Assembly: GCF_036588685.1 (NCBI RefSeq)
Contig: NC_086379.1
Location: 15,361,862-15,425,861 of the forward strand
Origin: Mytilus trossulus
Taxonomy: Eukaryota; Mollusca; Bivalvia; Mytilida; Mytilidae
Length of the DNA: 64,000 nt
Direction: 5' to 3'
The notes beneath the pieces are model-generated. The model was not told where the DNA came from, searched no databases, and saw nothing but the letters and a program-made list of their open reading frames with translations. Position 1 is the stretch's first letter; the number at the start of each line of letters is the position of its first letter. A program made the translations under genes and the position numbers. Shown piece by piece: positions 42,401 to 53,354 of this stretch.

Positions 42401-44047
42401 ACTACTGTTCCTTCATTCAAGTGTTGAATATATAATACAGATTAAGTCTTGTGTTTCATTTTAGAAAAAGCAGTATACACTGTCTAGAAAATCATGTAGT
42501 AAAAATGACTTACCTAATGGATCAAATATGCAGCCACCATGCATACAAAGTGAGTATATATAATGGTCTTTTTTGTAAAAGTGTATTATTTTGGATTTTC
42601 TGTCTTTTGATACTAGCAATTGTAACATATCTACGCGTATTAATAAAAAAAAAGAACTACACAAATTTACAATCGTCAAAAAACTATTCAGACTTGATTA
42701 CCAATCTTTTTTTTAACTAGGCAATGCTACATACAGAGGAAGGAATACTATCGGTGATGACGTAGCTTATGACGTGGACACATGGTTTATTGAGAGCTCC
42801 TCATGGGGAAACCTCACAGTATCTGTATTGTCACATGATTGTACCCTGGTAGTGCAAGGAATCAGTACAAATGCAAACAATGGTTAGTTTTTCTCTCATT
42901 TCAGTTTATCGTTAACTGGTTTAATAATTTCAACATTTTAATTGCGAACTTCCCTTTTTTCAGCCGTTATATACCCTTTGGTCCATGGTTTGATGATTTC
43001 AACATTTTAATTGCGAACTTCCCCTTTTTCAGCCGTTACATACCCTTTGGTCCATTGTTTGGTGTTTAAATATCTTAATTGAAACGTAACGCTAGTGCAT
43101 GTTCATGATATACGGACTTCGTGAGAATGATGCTCCTAACACTAAATTAGGTCAATAAGACTTTTAAGGAAGAAAGTCTGAATTTAAAAAAAAACAAACA
43201 CTAGATTGAATTTCAGATCACTATCACGAATTGATTGGCCAATATAAAATAAATGAGCGTCTCAACTCTGAACGACATGTTGGTCTTAGAACTTAAGATT
43301 CCAGAATAGTGGTCGTTTCTGTTATTTAACAATCATGTCCTATACCAGATATGACATTTTCACTGCATAAATAGCAGGCGACGTTTGCCCTGTCGGCGCA
43401 TTTAGTATCGCTCCTGTACGAGATAGAGCGTTTCCCACGTTTTTGTTTGCTATCTTGATTTGTCTTTGAAATTCACGGTGTAGACTTGAAACGGACTTTT
43501 CGTTTTTTTTTGGTGTTCCTGAATAAACGAGTTCAGGATTTGACTTTTCGCGATACCTAAATTGATAAATTAGATATTTACTTCGGTAAACTAGTTTTGC
43601 CTTTATCAAATAAACACAGTCTGTCTATACAAATTCTGGTCTATATATTACCTAGACCATGCGCTGTTTGTTATTGTTGTTCGTGTCTCTGTTTATACAT
43701 TTGTTTTTAAACCATACACAATACCTTTTGAAGCACAAATCTATCAAACACTTCTAATCATGTTAGTTATTATTTAGAATTTAGGAAAGAACAAATTTAA
43801 TCGTATGGTACTACACAAATGTGTTTTCGTCTTCTGATGCAATTCAGTCCACCAGCTTGTGAGGTATCTAACTGATAAATTATCTTACTTGATATGATTT
43901 GTAAATGATAAGTTAACTTTGTTTATGTGAAATCAGTTCATATCTTTTTCAGTTGTGTCGCAAACAACAATATTTTACCACAACGTACAATATACAACTC
44001 TAGAGGCAACAACATTCCAGGTACCACAGAATTGTTCAGAGAGCTGA
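39453..44047 (+). CDS. Ependymin-related secreted protein, paralogue 2, five exons
   Basis: Exons: 39453-39599, 42067-42156, 42465-42549, 42721-42882, 43953-44047; 579 nt, 192 residues. Every exon has the same length and phase as in paralogue 1. Signal peptide MERFVCFLVLFSATRA; cysteines at 23, 24, 90, 105, 148 and 189 as in paralogue 1. Landmarks are SRKSC, PPCIQSNATYRG, NTIGDDVAYDV, DTWF and SHDC. Sequons lie at 42, 109, 138 and 188 (the last includes Cys189). I chose the start that aligns with paralogue 1; an in-frame ATG 13 codons upstream (39414) would give a longer leader. Differences from paralogue 1 cluster in exon 3 and the C terminus. It was probably made by tandem duplication. Confidence 0.87.
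39906..40345 (-). pseudogene. RNase H fragment of a Ty1/copia-type pol, in intron 1
   Basis: The minus strand reads RNCPMSWSSKKIRRVVK, then after a one-base frameshift at about 40279 STLAAEALSLVDGLDACYFV, IKCFTDNDSLCQNIHSTKR, RLCLDLASIKESVSLGDITV and WIKTSSQISDCLTEAGADF. This ordering (E in AAE, D in TDN, then ADCLTE) is that of a copia-like RNase H domain. No reverse transcriptase or LTR is recognisable next to it. It is a dead fragment, opposite in orientation to the host gene. Confidence 0.72.
40840..42060. repeat. Imperfect ~50-bp repeats (CATGACGTTACATTATAATG) in intron 1
   Basis: The word CATGACGTTACATTATAATG and variants recur at about 40880, 40921, 40960, 41008, 41040, 41080, 41365 and 41985. 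They are separated by TTCTTCCACGAGATA-like spacers. Reverse-oriented relatives (TAATGCATTAC-like, TACGTCATAACAT) occupy about 41700-41960. A retroelement tail (41105-41372) is inserted among them. Confidence 0.7.
41105..41372 (+). repeat. Retroelement tail fragment (31.7-kb family)
   Basis: ACGACGGGTGCCACATTTGG, TTCCGGAGCACCTGATATCA, CCCCAAGTTTTTGGTCGGG and GAATGTTCCTCTGGTATCTTTTG match the reverse complement of 31708-31945 in order. Confidence 0.75.
42915..43066. repeat. 69-bp tandem duplication in intron 4
   Basis: ATTTCAACATTTTAATTGCG, AACTTCCC, TTTTTCAGCCGTTA and ATACCCTTTGGTCCAT occur twice (42928 and 42997). Each copy contains a TTTTTTCAG acceptor-like string not used by the gene. Confidence 0.85.
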
Positions 44048-44070
44048 ACAATTAAACATAGCATATTTAA

Positions 44071-44076
44071 AATAAA
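44071..44076 (+). terminator. Polyadenylation signal, second ependymin-related gene
   Basis: AATAAA lies 24 bases after the TGA stop, in the same relative position as in the first paralogue. Confidence 0.75.
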
Positions 44077-44624
44077 CGCATATTAACTTGTGGTGTGTTC
44101 TGTTCATATAATTTGCCTTTACATACTTATGGTGTTACCAAATTAACTCAAATAAAGGCAACAGCAGGATACCGCTGTTCAAAAGTCATAAATCGATTGA
44201 GAGAAAACAAAATCCGGGTTACAAACCAAAACCACATCAGCTATAAGAAAAAAACAAAGAAACAACAGAAACATTTAAGTGCAAAAAAAAACAAAAAACA
44301 CATGTTTCCTAGTCATATGATATGCTTTTACATACCATTGACTAATATTATTTGAACATTTTGTATTTTCCCAACTACACCTCCCAATGATATCACCAGC
44401 CCAGTAGTTAGCACGTCTGTGGTGAAATGAATTATCATTGATATAGTCATAATAATTATAAGTTAACTGTTTACAAAACATAATTTTTTTTAAATACTAA
44501 GGTTTTTCTATCTCCGGAATAGATAACCTTATCTATATTTGGCAAAACTTTTAGTTAATTTTGGTCCTTAATGCTCTCCAACTTCGTACTTTATTTAGCC
44601 TTTTTAACATATTTTTATTCGAGC

Positions 44625-44760
44625 ACCACTGATGATTCTTTTGTAGACGAAACGTGCGTCCGGGGAAAATACAAAAAAAAAAGGAAAATCACAAAAATAC
44701 GGAACTTACAGGAAAATCAATTCAAAATTTAAATCCTGGTAGTATCTTTGATGAGTTTAT
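44625..44760. repeat. Dispersed repeat fragments
   Basis: GAGCACCACTGATGATTCTT, GTAGACGAAACGTGCGTCC and CCTGGTAGTATCTTTGATGA are a decayed reverse relative of 26832-26990. It is interrupted by a short piece of the CACAAAAATAC family (44685-44725). Confidence 0.55.
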
Positions 44761-45774
44761 TCACTTGTATTTGATAGAGATTTCTAACACGTCTCTAGAG
44801 TATACCATTTTGCTTTTAATTCTTTCGTTATGAATCAATGAGTGTTTATTATATTTATACGGAATTTTCTATAGCTTGATACATCTCTGCTGGTGGTCTA
44901 CCAGTCCCAGTATAGTCAGCTTAGTACAGTTGGATCTTCTATACTGATATGATTTATAACTATCATTTCCAAAATTGACCGTTTATAAATTTCAAAGTAA
45001 AGAAAAAATAAGGTTTCAACTTATTCTGGCAAAGTTGACCTAAGATGGATTTGGCTATTTTTTTGTATGTCCTTTTGGTCGATATCAATAACAACAGAAG
45101 TACACATGATTAAATGTCTTGCCTGCTGAAATTCTCATAATTCAATTTATTTTGAATTTCTTTGATAAATTGTAAGAGGTCACTGTAGATATAATACGTT
45201 TCATTCCATACAATTTTATTTAAATATGTACAATAAAATATTCATCAGATAATATCTGACGTCACATTATCATCAGAGGCAATTCAACATAAGTACAAAC
45301 ACAACAATTCTATAGCATTGGTCACACTCAAATATATTATTTCTGTATATGTTTATCTGGTATGATTTCCAATGAGACAAATATCCAAGTGAGTTGAAAT
45401 GAAGTGATTTTTAGAAACTATGATTAAAACATTAGTGCATGTTCTTTTCTATAATTTCCAAAACACAAAAATTGTGTATTTCCCCATAATTGAAAAGAAA
45501 ATGATTTTGTATACAAATTGCATTTCTCTTCAATAATTTTCTACTTGCTATTTTTTTCCATTTGGGTATAATCTCCCTCATATTGCGATGACAACTTCAT
45601 ATAATGAAATAATCTCAACGATTTTCACAACATAATTTATATTTTATAAATAAGTAAGCCCTATATAACAGTTTCTGGTCATCATGTACGTATCTGAAAA
45701 TAAATTTACAAAAAGTGAATTTATTTACACTGTGGTGACAACGAAAAGTAAAATAGCAAATATAACGAAATCCG

Positions 45775-46240
45775 AGTTTTGTCGCAGAAAGCTCGACATA
45801 GGGTTAGTGATACGGCGCCGGCGGCGTTAGCTTTCTTCTTAAACGCTTTACATATTAGAACGTGGAAGACCTGTATGCTTCATACTTTGGATAGAGATGC
45901 CACATGTAACGAAGTTTCCGTCAGTCACATGTCCAATGTCCTTGACTTCATTTTCATGGTTCAGTGACTACTTGAAAAAAAAGTTAAGAATTTTTGTAAT
46001 GTTAAATTCTCTTATTTTAAGTAATAGGATAACTATATATTTGGTATGTGCTTACAAGGTCCTCATGCCTGTCAGACAGTTATCACTTGACCTCTTCCTC
46101 ATTATATGGACCAGTGAACAAGGTTAAGTTTTGATGGTAAGTCGATATCTCAGATACTATAAGCAATAGGTCTATTATATTCGGTGTATGGAAGGACTGT
46201 AAGGTGTACATGTCCAACTTACAGGTTCAACGACATACTA
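45775..46240. mobile_element. Pearl-type element, short copy of the 25.9-kb family
   Basis: GTCGCAGAAAGCTCGACATA, GGCGCCGGCGGCG, TAGAACGTGGAAGACCTG, GTCACATGTCCAATGTCC and TTCATGGTTCAGTGACTACTTG follow the head of 25930-26290, then one to two core units. The two copies are in the same orientation and sit on either side of the first two ependymin-related genes. Confidence 0.8.
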
Positions 46241-46469
46241 TTTTTTTAAGTCGTGTATACATTTGCCAAAACCACGAAATTAGATATCCAAGAAAATGCA
46301 AGTTTTCATCTAAAATAGATTAATACACAGTAACATATCTGTTATAATTGTGGCTTATGATAATGCAAATTGAGATTTTTTCTCATATGTGCCATTTCTT
46401 GTTATTGACTGTTTCTGTGTATTAGAAGTTAAAGAGAAAATATAAAAAAAATAGTTTAACTGTTACTTA

Positions 46470-49400
46470 CTAATGACAATGTTTTGGTCGTGTCATCACT
46501 GACTCAGAGTATGGGTGTATACTGATATCTGCTGTGGTATATGACATAGCAGTGTAACCTAAAAAGTAAAATGAATCATCGAATGTAGCAGACATTAGAT
46601 ATGAATATGTATAAAGTAACTGCTTAGAAATATGCCATATAAAAAAAAACAACAAATAAAAAGTAAAAAGTAAAATAACAAAAATACCGAAATCTGCATC
46701 CTTATTTTCCGTGACTGCAACATAGGAAAAATTTGTTGTTGCATTACTATGGACTCAATCAACTATGTATTGTTAAATATTTTAACGATTACGCACAGTA
46801 TTATCATTATTAAGACATACTGTAAAGTTAAAATAGAGAATTGAAAAGGGGAATGTGTCAAAGAGATAAACAACCCTATCAAAGAGCAGAAAACAGCCAG
46901 CAATGGGTCTTCAACACAGCGAAAAAATCCAACAACCGGAAGCGTGTTTCAACTGGCCTCTATACAAATAGGTTTACTAGGTTAGTAATAATGGATGTCA
47001 TACTAAACTCCAAAACATACAAATGAACTAAAATTTAAAATCATACAAGACTAACAATTGCCCGAGGCTCCTGACATAGTACGGGCGCAAACATGCGGCA
47101 TGATAACATTATTATATGGAGGAGAAAATTGTAAGACAGTTGTCTTCTGGACTTTTTCAGAAACTAGATAACTGGTATGAATGTAATACAAATTGAAATA
47201 TTTGCTGTACCTCCTTCAAATGTTCCATACTCAATCTGTGAAACCGGCCAGCAATCTGGTGTAGTTACAGAGCGAACAACTGTCACATTGGTACTGGGTA
47301 TTACATATTTCCAGATCTGAACTTCTAAATTGTTATCCGGCGGCCCAATTGATCGTTGCGCAATCAGGTGTGCATCATCTGTTAATAATTGGACAATATT
47401 ATATACAAATATCTAAATAAAGTTTGCATTGCTACTATTCAGTTATTTTCATGAAATTTTATTAGTTTATTAGTTGTTATTTGGTATACGTAAAGAAGCG
47501 ATGCTATATTTGCTGTAAACTAGTTATCAATAACAAAGGAATTATTTCGATTCAAAATGACACACTGCTTTAGTATCTTAAACCATAAACTTGAGTCATG
47601 TCTTATAGTTATGTCAAGGTAGACCTTATCATGTACTTCAGTGGTCGTTCTTGATATTCCACTACAACAACAAACGTCTATGTTGACTGAAACTTTTACT
47701 ACTACAATTGCAACTTATTCTACTAATACTAACTGTGGCTAATTGTACTACTACAACGTATTCTACTAATACTAACTGTGGCTAATTGTACTACTACAAC
47801 TTATTCTACTAATACTAACTGTGGCTAATTGTACAACTACTACTTATACTACTAATACTAACTGTGGCTACTTGTACTACTACAACTTATTCTACTAATA
47901 CTAACTGTGGCTACTTGTACTACTACAACTTATTCTACTAATACTAACTGTGGCTAATTGTACTACTACTACTTATACTACTAATACTAACTGTGGCTAC
48001 TTGTACTACTACAACTTATTCTACTAATACTAACTGTGGCTACTTGTACTACTACAACTTATTCTACTAATACTAACTGTGGCTACTTGTACTACTACAA
48101 CTTATTCTACTAATACTAACTGTGGCTACTTGTACTGCTACTACTTATACTACTAATACTAACTGTGGCTACTTTTACAACTACTACTTATTCTACTAAT
48201 ACTAACTGTGGCTACTTGTGCTACTACAACTTATTCTACTAATACTTACTGTGGCTACTTGTGCTACTACAACTTATTCTACTAATACTAACTGTGGCTA
48301 CTTGTACAACTACTACTTATTATACTAATACTAACTGTGGCTACTTGTACAACTACTACTTATTCTACTAATACTAACTGTGGCTACTTGTGCTACTACA
48401 ACTTATTCTTCTAATACTTACTGTGGCTACTTGTGCTACTACAACTTATTCTACTAATACTACTGTGGCTACTTGTACAACTACTACTTATTCTACTAAT
48501 ACTTACTGTGGCTACTTGTACAACTACTACTTATTCTACTAATACTTACTGTGGCTACTTGTACAACTACTACTTATTCTACTAATACTTACTGTGGATA
48601 CTTGTACTACTCGGTGATATATTACTTCTATACATTCTTCAAAATTTCTAGTACTGCTCTCTAGTTTTTCATCTTTGAGTTTTTTCCTAATGAAGGATTT
48701 CAGTTCTTATCTGTAATTTACATGTAGTTTATACTTACTTGGTATACATTGATCTTGTATTGGTACCGTCAGTTTCTCTACAGAACATCGTCCTAGATCT
48801 ATTTTATAAGTTTTACCCTGAAAATATGTCATTACTCGTATTACATACATGTATTGGTATATAAATTCGATGATTGTTCTTTAATAATGAAGATAACGAT
48901 CAGTACTGTACATAAAAGAAGTTTAAAGGAGATGTGCATTCTATCGCAAATTCTTTTTGTCATTCTTAAATAAAACATATAATCGACAGTGTGTTGACTA
49001 GTTCCACTAAGTAGACCGTCGCTCCCTCATGGCTGCAATGTACTCTCATTTTTATTTTATTTGAGACAAATTAATGAATTTTGCAAATTCCCAATTTTTC
49101 TACGAACATGCAATTTTGTTTACAAAATTATCCTTTTTCTTGTATGTTTGTGTGAAAAGTGAGCACGTGCAAGTACCATAACAATATGTTTCAAAGGGGC
49201 TCTTCAACATTTCTTTTAATTGTTAAGTTGGTACATAGTGACATGTGCTCTTTGTTTGCGGTTCCAAAAACTAGGTAAAATATACTCTTTGTTCGTGTCG
49301 TCGTGGGTATAAAAAACTGATTGTTCTTAATTTTTTCGATATTCAACTTTAAAAAGACTTAATTCGAAATTTACATGAAAAATGTTTGACATATAACAAA

Positions 49401-51803
49401 TATTCAAAGGAGCATTGTAATGTGCATGGTAAGGGCCGATTTTGGCCTCAAATTTTTCAGATTCATATACCGAGACTTTCGACACTTTTTTTAAAAACAC
49501 TCAAGTGTCTATTTCAATTGATTCGGTTAGTTTTTGTACAAGATTTTAACTGATTTAGTCATTAAAAACGCTCTGATTCAAGCTTAATTATGAAACATCT
49601 ATCAAATATGCAAAAAAAACCGTCACTTTTCAGATGCTTTTTTCAAAAATTAAATTGGACGCATCCGTGTTCATCGCCAACCTTTATATATGTTATGTAT
49701 TACCATCAAATACATCTAACATTTCAATATTATGAATGAACACGAATGCGGCCACCTTCGTCTAAGACGGAAACCATCTAAAATTTAACTGAAATGCTAA
49801 AATAGTGAAGATTTCAGTAATTTAGCATGACTTCATGATGCTAGTACCCGATATATGTGCATTGTATCGTAAAAAATAGCCCGTATTTATGAAGCAGTAC
49901 CATTATACTTCCCAATAAACAGCCAAAAGATTACATGTTCACAATTTTGTAAAACTGCTATATTTTGGGGCCAAATAGGGGACTTACTGAACCTACTTCT
50001 TTAAGAAAGAAAAAAACTTATGCCTTTTCTTTACTGTGCTTCAGAATAGCTAAACTTAATGAACTTTAAATTTGTCCTATCTTATACGATGTTTTATCCA
50101 CAAGCGTTGTAAAGGTCATGTCCTTACATGGTGATAATCCACAATCTCAGTGTGTGTGAAGGTCATATTCTCACTCAAGGTTACAATCGTATCAGTTCGC
50201 GTCATTTTTCTGTGATAATCAAAGTACAAATGGACTCTTCTCTGAAAAAAAATAATATTGTAGGACCTAGATATTATCCAGACTAGAGCATCCAAATGGG
50301 ACAAATTATGCGTATAAAAAATCTAAAGTGTGTTCAAGTTCTAGCAGGATCTAAGAGTACATACATGATAGTACAGTCCGTTCATGCATTCATATTGCAT
50401 CATGACTCAATTAACTACTTATGTATACTTTTGATAGCACGACTTTTCTTTTATATCATTTGGTTCATGTTACCTTATCATTCGTGTTCTATATGGCGTG
50501 TTATGGACTGTTGTAGCTTCGTTTTCATCTTATGGCTATATTGGTATCTGTCTTTTTGAGCTTATAGTTTTATAAAGCTTTTTATTCAGCCTATGGTATC
50601 TTTTTACCTTTTATTAACATCTCGAAAACGTCTAGAACATTAGGCTAGTCTATTTGTATATAATATTGTCCAATCATTAACAGAAGATGCACAACTGATT
50701 GCGCAACGATCAATTAGGCCGCCGGATAACAATTTAGAAGTTCAGATCTGGAAATACGTGATACCCAGTACGATGTGGTAAGAGTGCCAATGACACAACT
50801 CTCCATCCAAGTCCCAATTTGTAAAGTAAACCATTATAGGTCAAATTATGGTATTCAACACGGAGCCTTAGCTCACATCGAACATCAAGCTATAAAGGGT
50901 CCCAAACGGGAGATGATAGTCTTGTCCTATTGTTGTTTATTTCTGTTTCATTTTGTCTGTTGTTGAGAGTTGTCTCATTAGCAATTATACCACATCTTCT
51001 TATTATTACATTTAGTATATCGTCATGCTTGCGAATTAAATGTCTTCAGCATGACGTTAAATCCCTTTTCGGGTATATTTCTATTCATAAATTAAACGAA
51101 AATAGGGATATTCAATTGTTTACTAATGCATAACATACAATTCCGGGGCGCTCGCCTTTCAGTGCCAAGAGCAAAGCAATGACGCCGTTTTCTAAATTAT
51201 ATCTATGTCTCTGATCAAATCAACTGGCTATAGATATAGGAAGATGTGGTGTGAGTTCCAATGAGACAACTCTCCATCCAAATAACAATTTATAAAAGTA
51301 AACCATTATTAGTCAATTTACGGCCTGCAACGCGGAGCCTTGGCTCACACCGAACAACAAGCTATAAAGGGCCCTAAAATGACTAGTGTAAAACCATTCA
51401 AACGGGAAAACCTTTTACATCCTTTGATCTCTGTTGGAGAATTGTCTCATTGACAGTCGGCATATTCTTATTTGTGTATTCTAAAATATCTGTTCGTAAA
51501 TCATATTTATAGGAACTAACGTATGTGTCTGTATGCCTTTTTATAGAGAGTGGATTTTGTAATAAATTAACAAATAACCTAGTTTTTGTAAGTTTTAAAG
51601 TTGAAGATAAAAAATGTAATAATTACGTCAAAGAACTCTTTGTGGTTTGTCTGTAAATTAATCAAGCCACCGGTAACATCCATTTCTGTTTGAAAAACAG
51701 GAGGTACACAACATGTCCCTGATACTGAGGATGTTAAGCACTCGACAAAAATTACAACTAGTATGGGAAACATCATTACAATAAAGTTTCTGTAGTAATA
51801 CAA
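46470..51803 (-). CDS. Ependymin-related secreted protein, paralogue 3, five exons
   Basis: Exons in coding order: 51627-51803, 50128-50241, 48739-48817, 47211-47378, 46470-46558; 627 nt, 208 residues. Phases 0, 0, 1, 1 equal those of the two plus-strand paralogues though exon lengths differ. A hydrophobic leader (MMFPILVVIFVECLTSSVSG) precedes CC at 31-32. Other landmarks are LYFDYHRKM, TYKIDLGRC, QDQCIPNDAHL, RSIGPPDNNLEVQIWK, PDCWPV and a terminal CH. The IGxP..L.VQ.W and DC.PV pattern is close to that of vertebrate EPDR1, so this copy may be the less derived one. Cysteines are at 31, 32, 108, 121, 166 and 207 in the mature chain. Sequons are in exon 2 (ENMT) and exon 4 (TNVT). The start may instead be Met10 or Met11. 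Intron 3 contains a 43-bp minisatellite; intron 1 contains an inverted copy of exon 4. Confidence 0.87.
46850..47110. repeat. Dispersed repeat, third copy of the 305-720 family
   Basis: GTTTCAACTGGCCTCTATAC, GTCATACTAAACTCCAAAAC, TGAACTAAAAT and AGGCTCCTGACATAGTACGG follow the order seen at 320-480. It lies in intron 4 of paralogue 3. Confidence 0.7.
47690..48612. repeat. 43-bp minisatellite, about 21 units, in intron 3 of paralogue 3
   Basis: The unit CTACTAATACTAACTGTGGC + TACTTGTACTACTACAACTTATT recurs every 43 bp (for example GTGG at 47907 and 47950). Small variants (TACAACTACTACTTATT, TTGTGCTACT, TACTTACTG) change along the array. There are no unique spacers. Confidence 0.95.
48818..50127. 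other. Intron 2 of paralogue 3, no recognised feature
   Basis: The stretch is AT-rich. I see no repeat family shared with the rest of the window, no RNA gene and no exon. Confidence 0.5.
50651..50771 (+). pseudogene. Inverted copy of exon 4 (plus upstream intron) inside intron 1 of paralogue 3
   Basis: TATTTGTATATAATATTGTC...ATTAACAG followed by an open run encoding DAQLIAQRSIRPPDNN and LEVQIWKYVIPS repeats exon 4 (47211-47378) and ~33 bases of its upstream intron, including the acceptor, on the opposite strand. There are only about seven differences. It stops at CCCAGTACGATGTGG, where it runs straight into a GATGTGGTAAGAGTGCCAAT repeat. The frame is open but the rest of the exon and its donor are missing. 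Confidence 0.92.
50771..51000. repeat. GTGGTATGATTGCCAATGAG-family fragment
   Basis: GATGTGGTAAGAGTGCCAAT, ACACAACTCTCCATCCAAGT and TATTCAACACGGAGCCTTAG match the copy at 51240-51475, with the end GAGTTGTCTCATTAGCAATTA resembling an inverted terminus. Confidence 0.75.
51240..51475. repeat. GTGGTATGATTGCCAATGAG-family copy with inverted ends
   Basis: It opens with AGATGTGGTGTGAGTTCCAATGAGACAACTCTCC-like sequence and closes with GGAGAATTGTCTCATTGACAGTCGGCATAT, an inverted version of the start. Between them are CACGGAGCCTTGGCTCACAC-like words shared with 50771-51000. Confidence 0.75.
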
Positions 51804-52256
51804 AATAGGTCACTTTATCAACCAAACAAGGCCTAAGATTTTAGTGCCACAGAAGTATATGTTCTTCAGTACAAGGACAATCATGACAAGTTAATAAACT
51901 ACGTCATACATTTATATGTGCATGGTAACATTTCTTAACCTTTGACGCCCAATTCAAAATATGCCTAGTGACCGAATTAAGACTATCAATGAAAAGTGCT
52001 CACAAAATATAGAATTGTTATTATTCAAAATGTCAACTCATTCTTGGTAACTAAAAAACTTTCTTCTGTCATCATGCATATCAAATGGATGTTACACGCG
52101 TTAAGATTTGTTTTCTTCATATTTACCTTAATTTTGGGATAAGGAACTTTACACAAGATAAATAATTATTTACTTTGCTTTGAAAATACAAAACAGTACC
52201 TTTTCCTTTCGTGTATTATAATCAAGCACAAGGTTATTTCACCGGCAAAGTACAAC

Positions 52257-52418
52257 CAGAGGCGGATTTAGGGGGGGGGCTAGGGGGCCCGCCCCCCCCC
52301 CTTTTAGGGGAAAAAAATAGTTGCTTATATAGGGAATCACTGAAGCGTGACTAGAGCGGGCCCCCTCTTAGGTCAGTCAGTGGGCCCCAACTTATGAATT
52401 TTTTTAGATCCGCCACTG
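52257..52418. mobile_element. 162-bp element with CAG(A/T)GGCGGAT ends
   Basis: The left end CAGAGGCGGATTTAG and the right end ATCCGCCACTG are inverted; ACAAC lies on both sides. The interior has long G and C tracts, GGGAATCACTGAAGCGTGAC and AGAGCGGGCCCCCTCTTAG. A second copy is at 25310-25440. It is probably a hAT-like miniature element. Confidence 0.75.
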
Positions 52419-52547
52419 ACAACCGACTTACTAGTAACCGAACTTATCTAGAACCCGTGGTACAATAAAAGAGGGGGGACAAGGGGTATAACTGTTATGC
52501 TGTTATAGGGCAAATTCATTCTTTGTTATCTGTTATATATGTTTGGG

Positions 52548-52770
52548 GGGTCTCATTGGGGGTTCTGAACTCGGATCCCGCTTACTGTCTTGTCAGATTC
52601 CCGTATCCCGCTTATACTATATTATGTGTAAGCAATACTCATTTTTTTTGTAATTTCCCGTGTCCCGCAAGACATCATTTCCCGTTATCACTGCACAATA
52701 ATTTGACTTTACGTGTCTCGCTTACAAAAAATCGGCAATCCCGCGTCACGCTTAGACCCCAATGAGACCC
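52548..52770. mobile_element. 223-bp miniature element with GGGTCTCATTGGGG inverted ends
   Basis: GGGTCTCATTGGGG at 52548-52561 is mirrored by CCCCAATGAGACCC at 52757-52770. The interior has several CCCGCTTA/TCCCGT words. A diverged copy in the other orientation is at 22478-22657. Confidence 0.85.
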
Positions 52771-53350
52771 ACTATAGCTATGTGAGAGACAACCTCATCA
52801 TGAAAAAATTAAATAATTTTATGTAAAATTTTATACTATTATATTGTAGCGTTTACTATTGTTATTTATTATAATGTTTTTGAACACCCTTTTTAAAATT
52901 TTAGACAAACTGAGGATTCTATTTTTTATGGAATTCTAATATTTTTTTTTATTTCTAGCATTTTTATCATTAAGTTCAAGACTCAAGGTTATATACTCAG
53001 CAAAATATAGTCTCTTTAGAAACCAATCATAACATAATTTCACACATGTGTCTCAAAACAGACACGATTTTCTAAAACAACCAGTGTGAGAACTAGTATT
53101 CATGGAAATTAAGAAGAATCCTCAGTGCTGTTTTTTATTTTGTATTATTGTTATGTTTTTTTGCGAATGATACAAGTGTGGACGCAGATCAGTGTGGATA
53201 GTATGTTTGTTGCTAATGATATCAAACCCAGGGTGCAGATCCTTCCACTGTTTTTTTTATTGTAAGATAATGTACAACCATGGCCAAAAGCATATCACAA
53301 GTTACAATTTGTTTTATAAAATAACACCCCTATATGGCACGCCTGAACCA
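52771..53350. other. Gene-free AT-rich stretch
   Basis: No exon, RNA gene or repeat recognised. Confidence 0.5.
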
Positions 53351-53354
53351 CTTT

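Noticed and set aside
43340-43609. 89-codon minus-strand frame in intron 4 of paralogue 2
   Set aside because: Composition is more protein-like than most, but I recognise no family, and it is antisense in an intron with no splice or promoter support. I left it out as a gene.
47690-48612. CRISPR-like regular repeats
   Set aside because: Units are contiguous with no unique spacers, in a eukaryotic intron; it is a minisatellite. The same holds for 35333-35890.
50684-50771. Exon of a fourth ependymin-related gene on the plus strand
   Set aside because: Only this partial exon is present; it stops mid-codon at a repeat junction and no other plus-strand exons with this similarity lie nearby.
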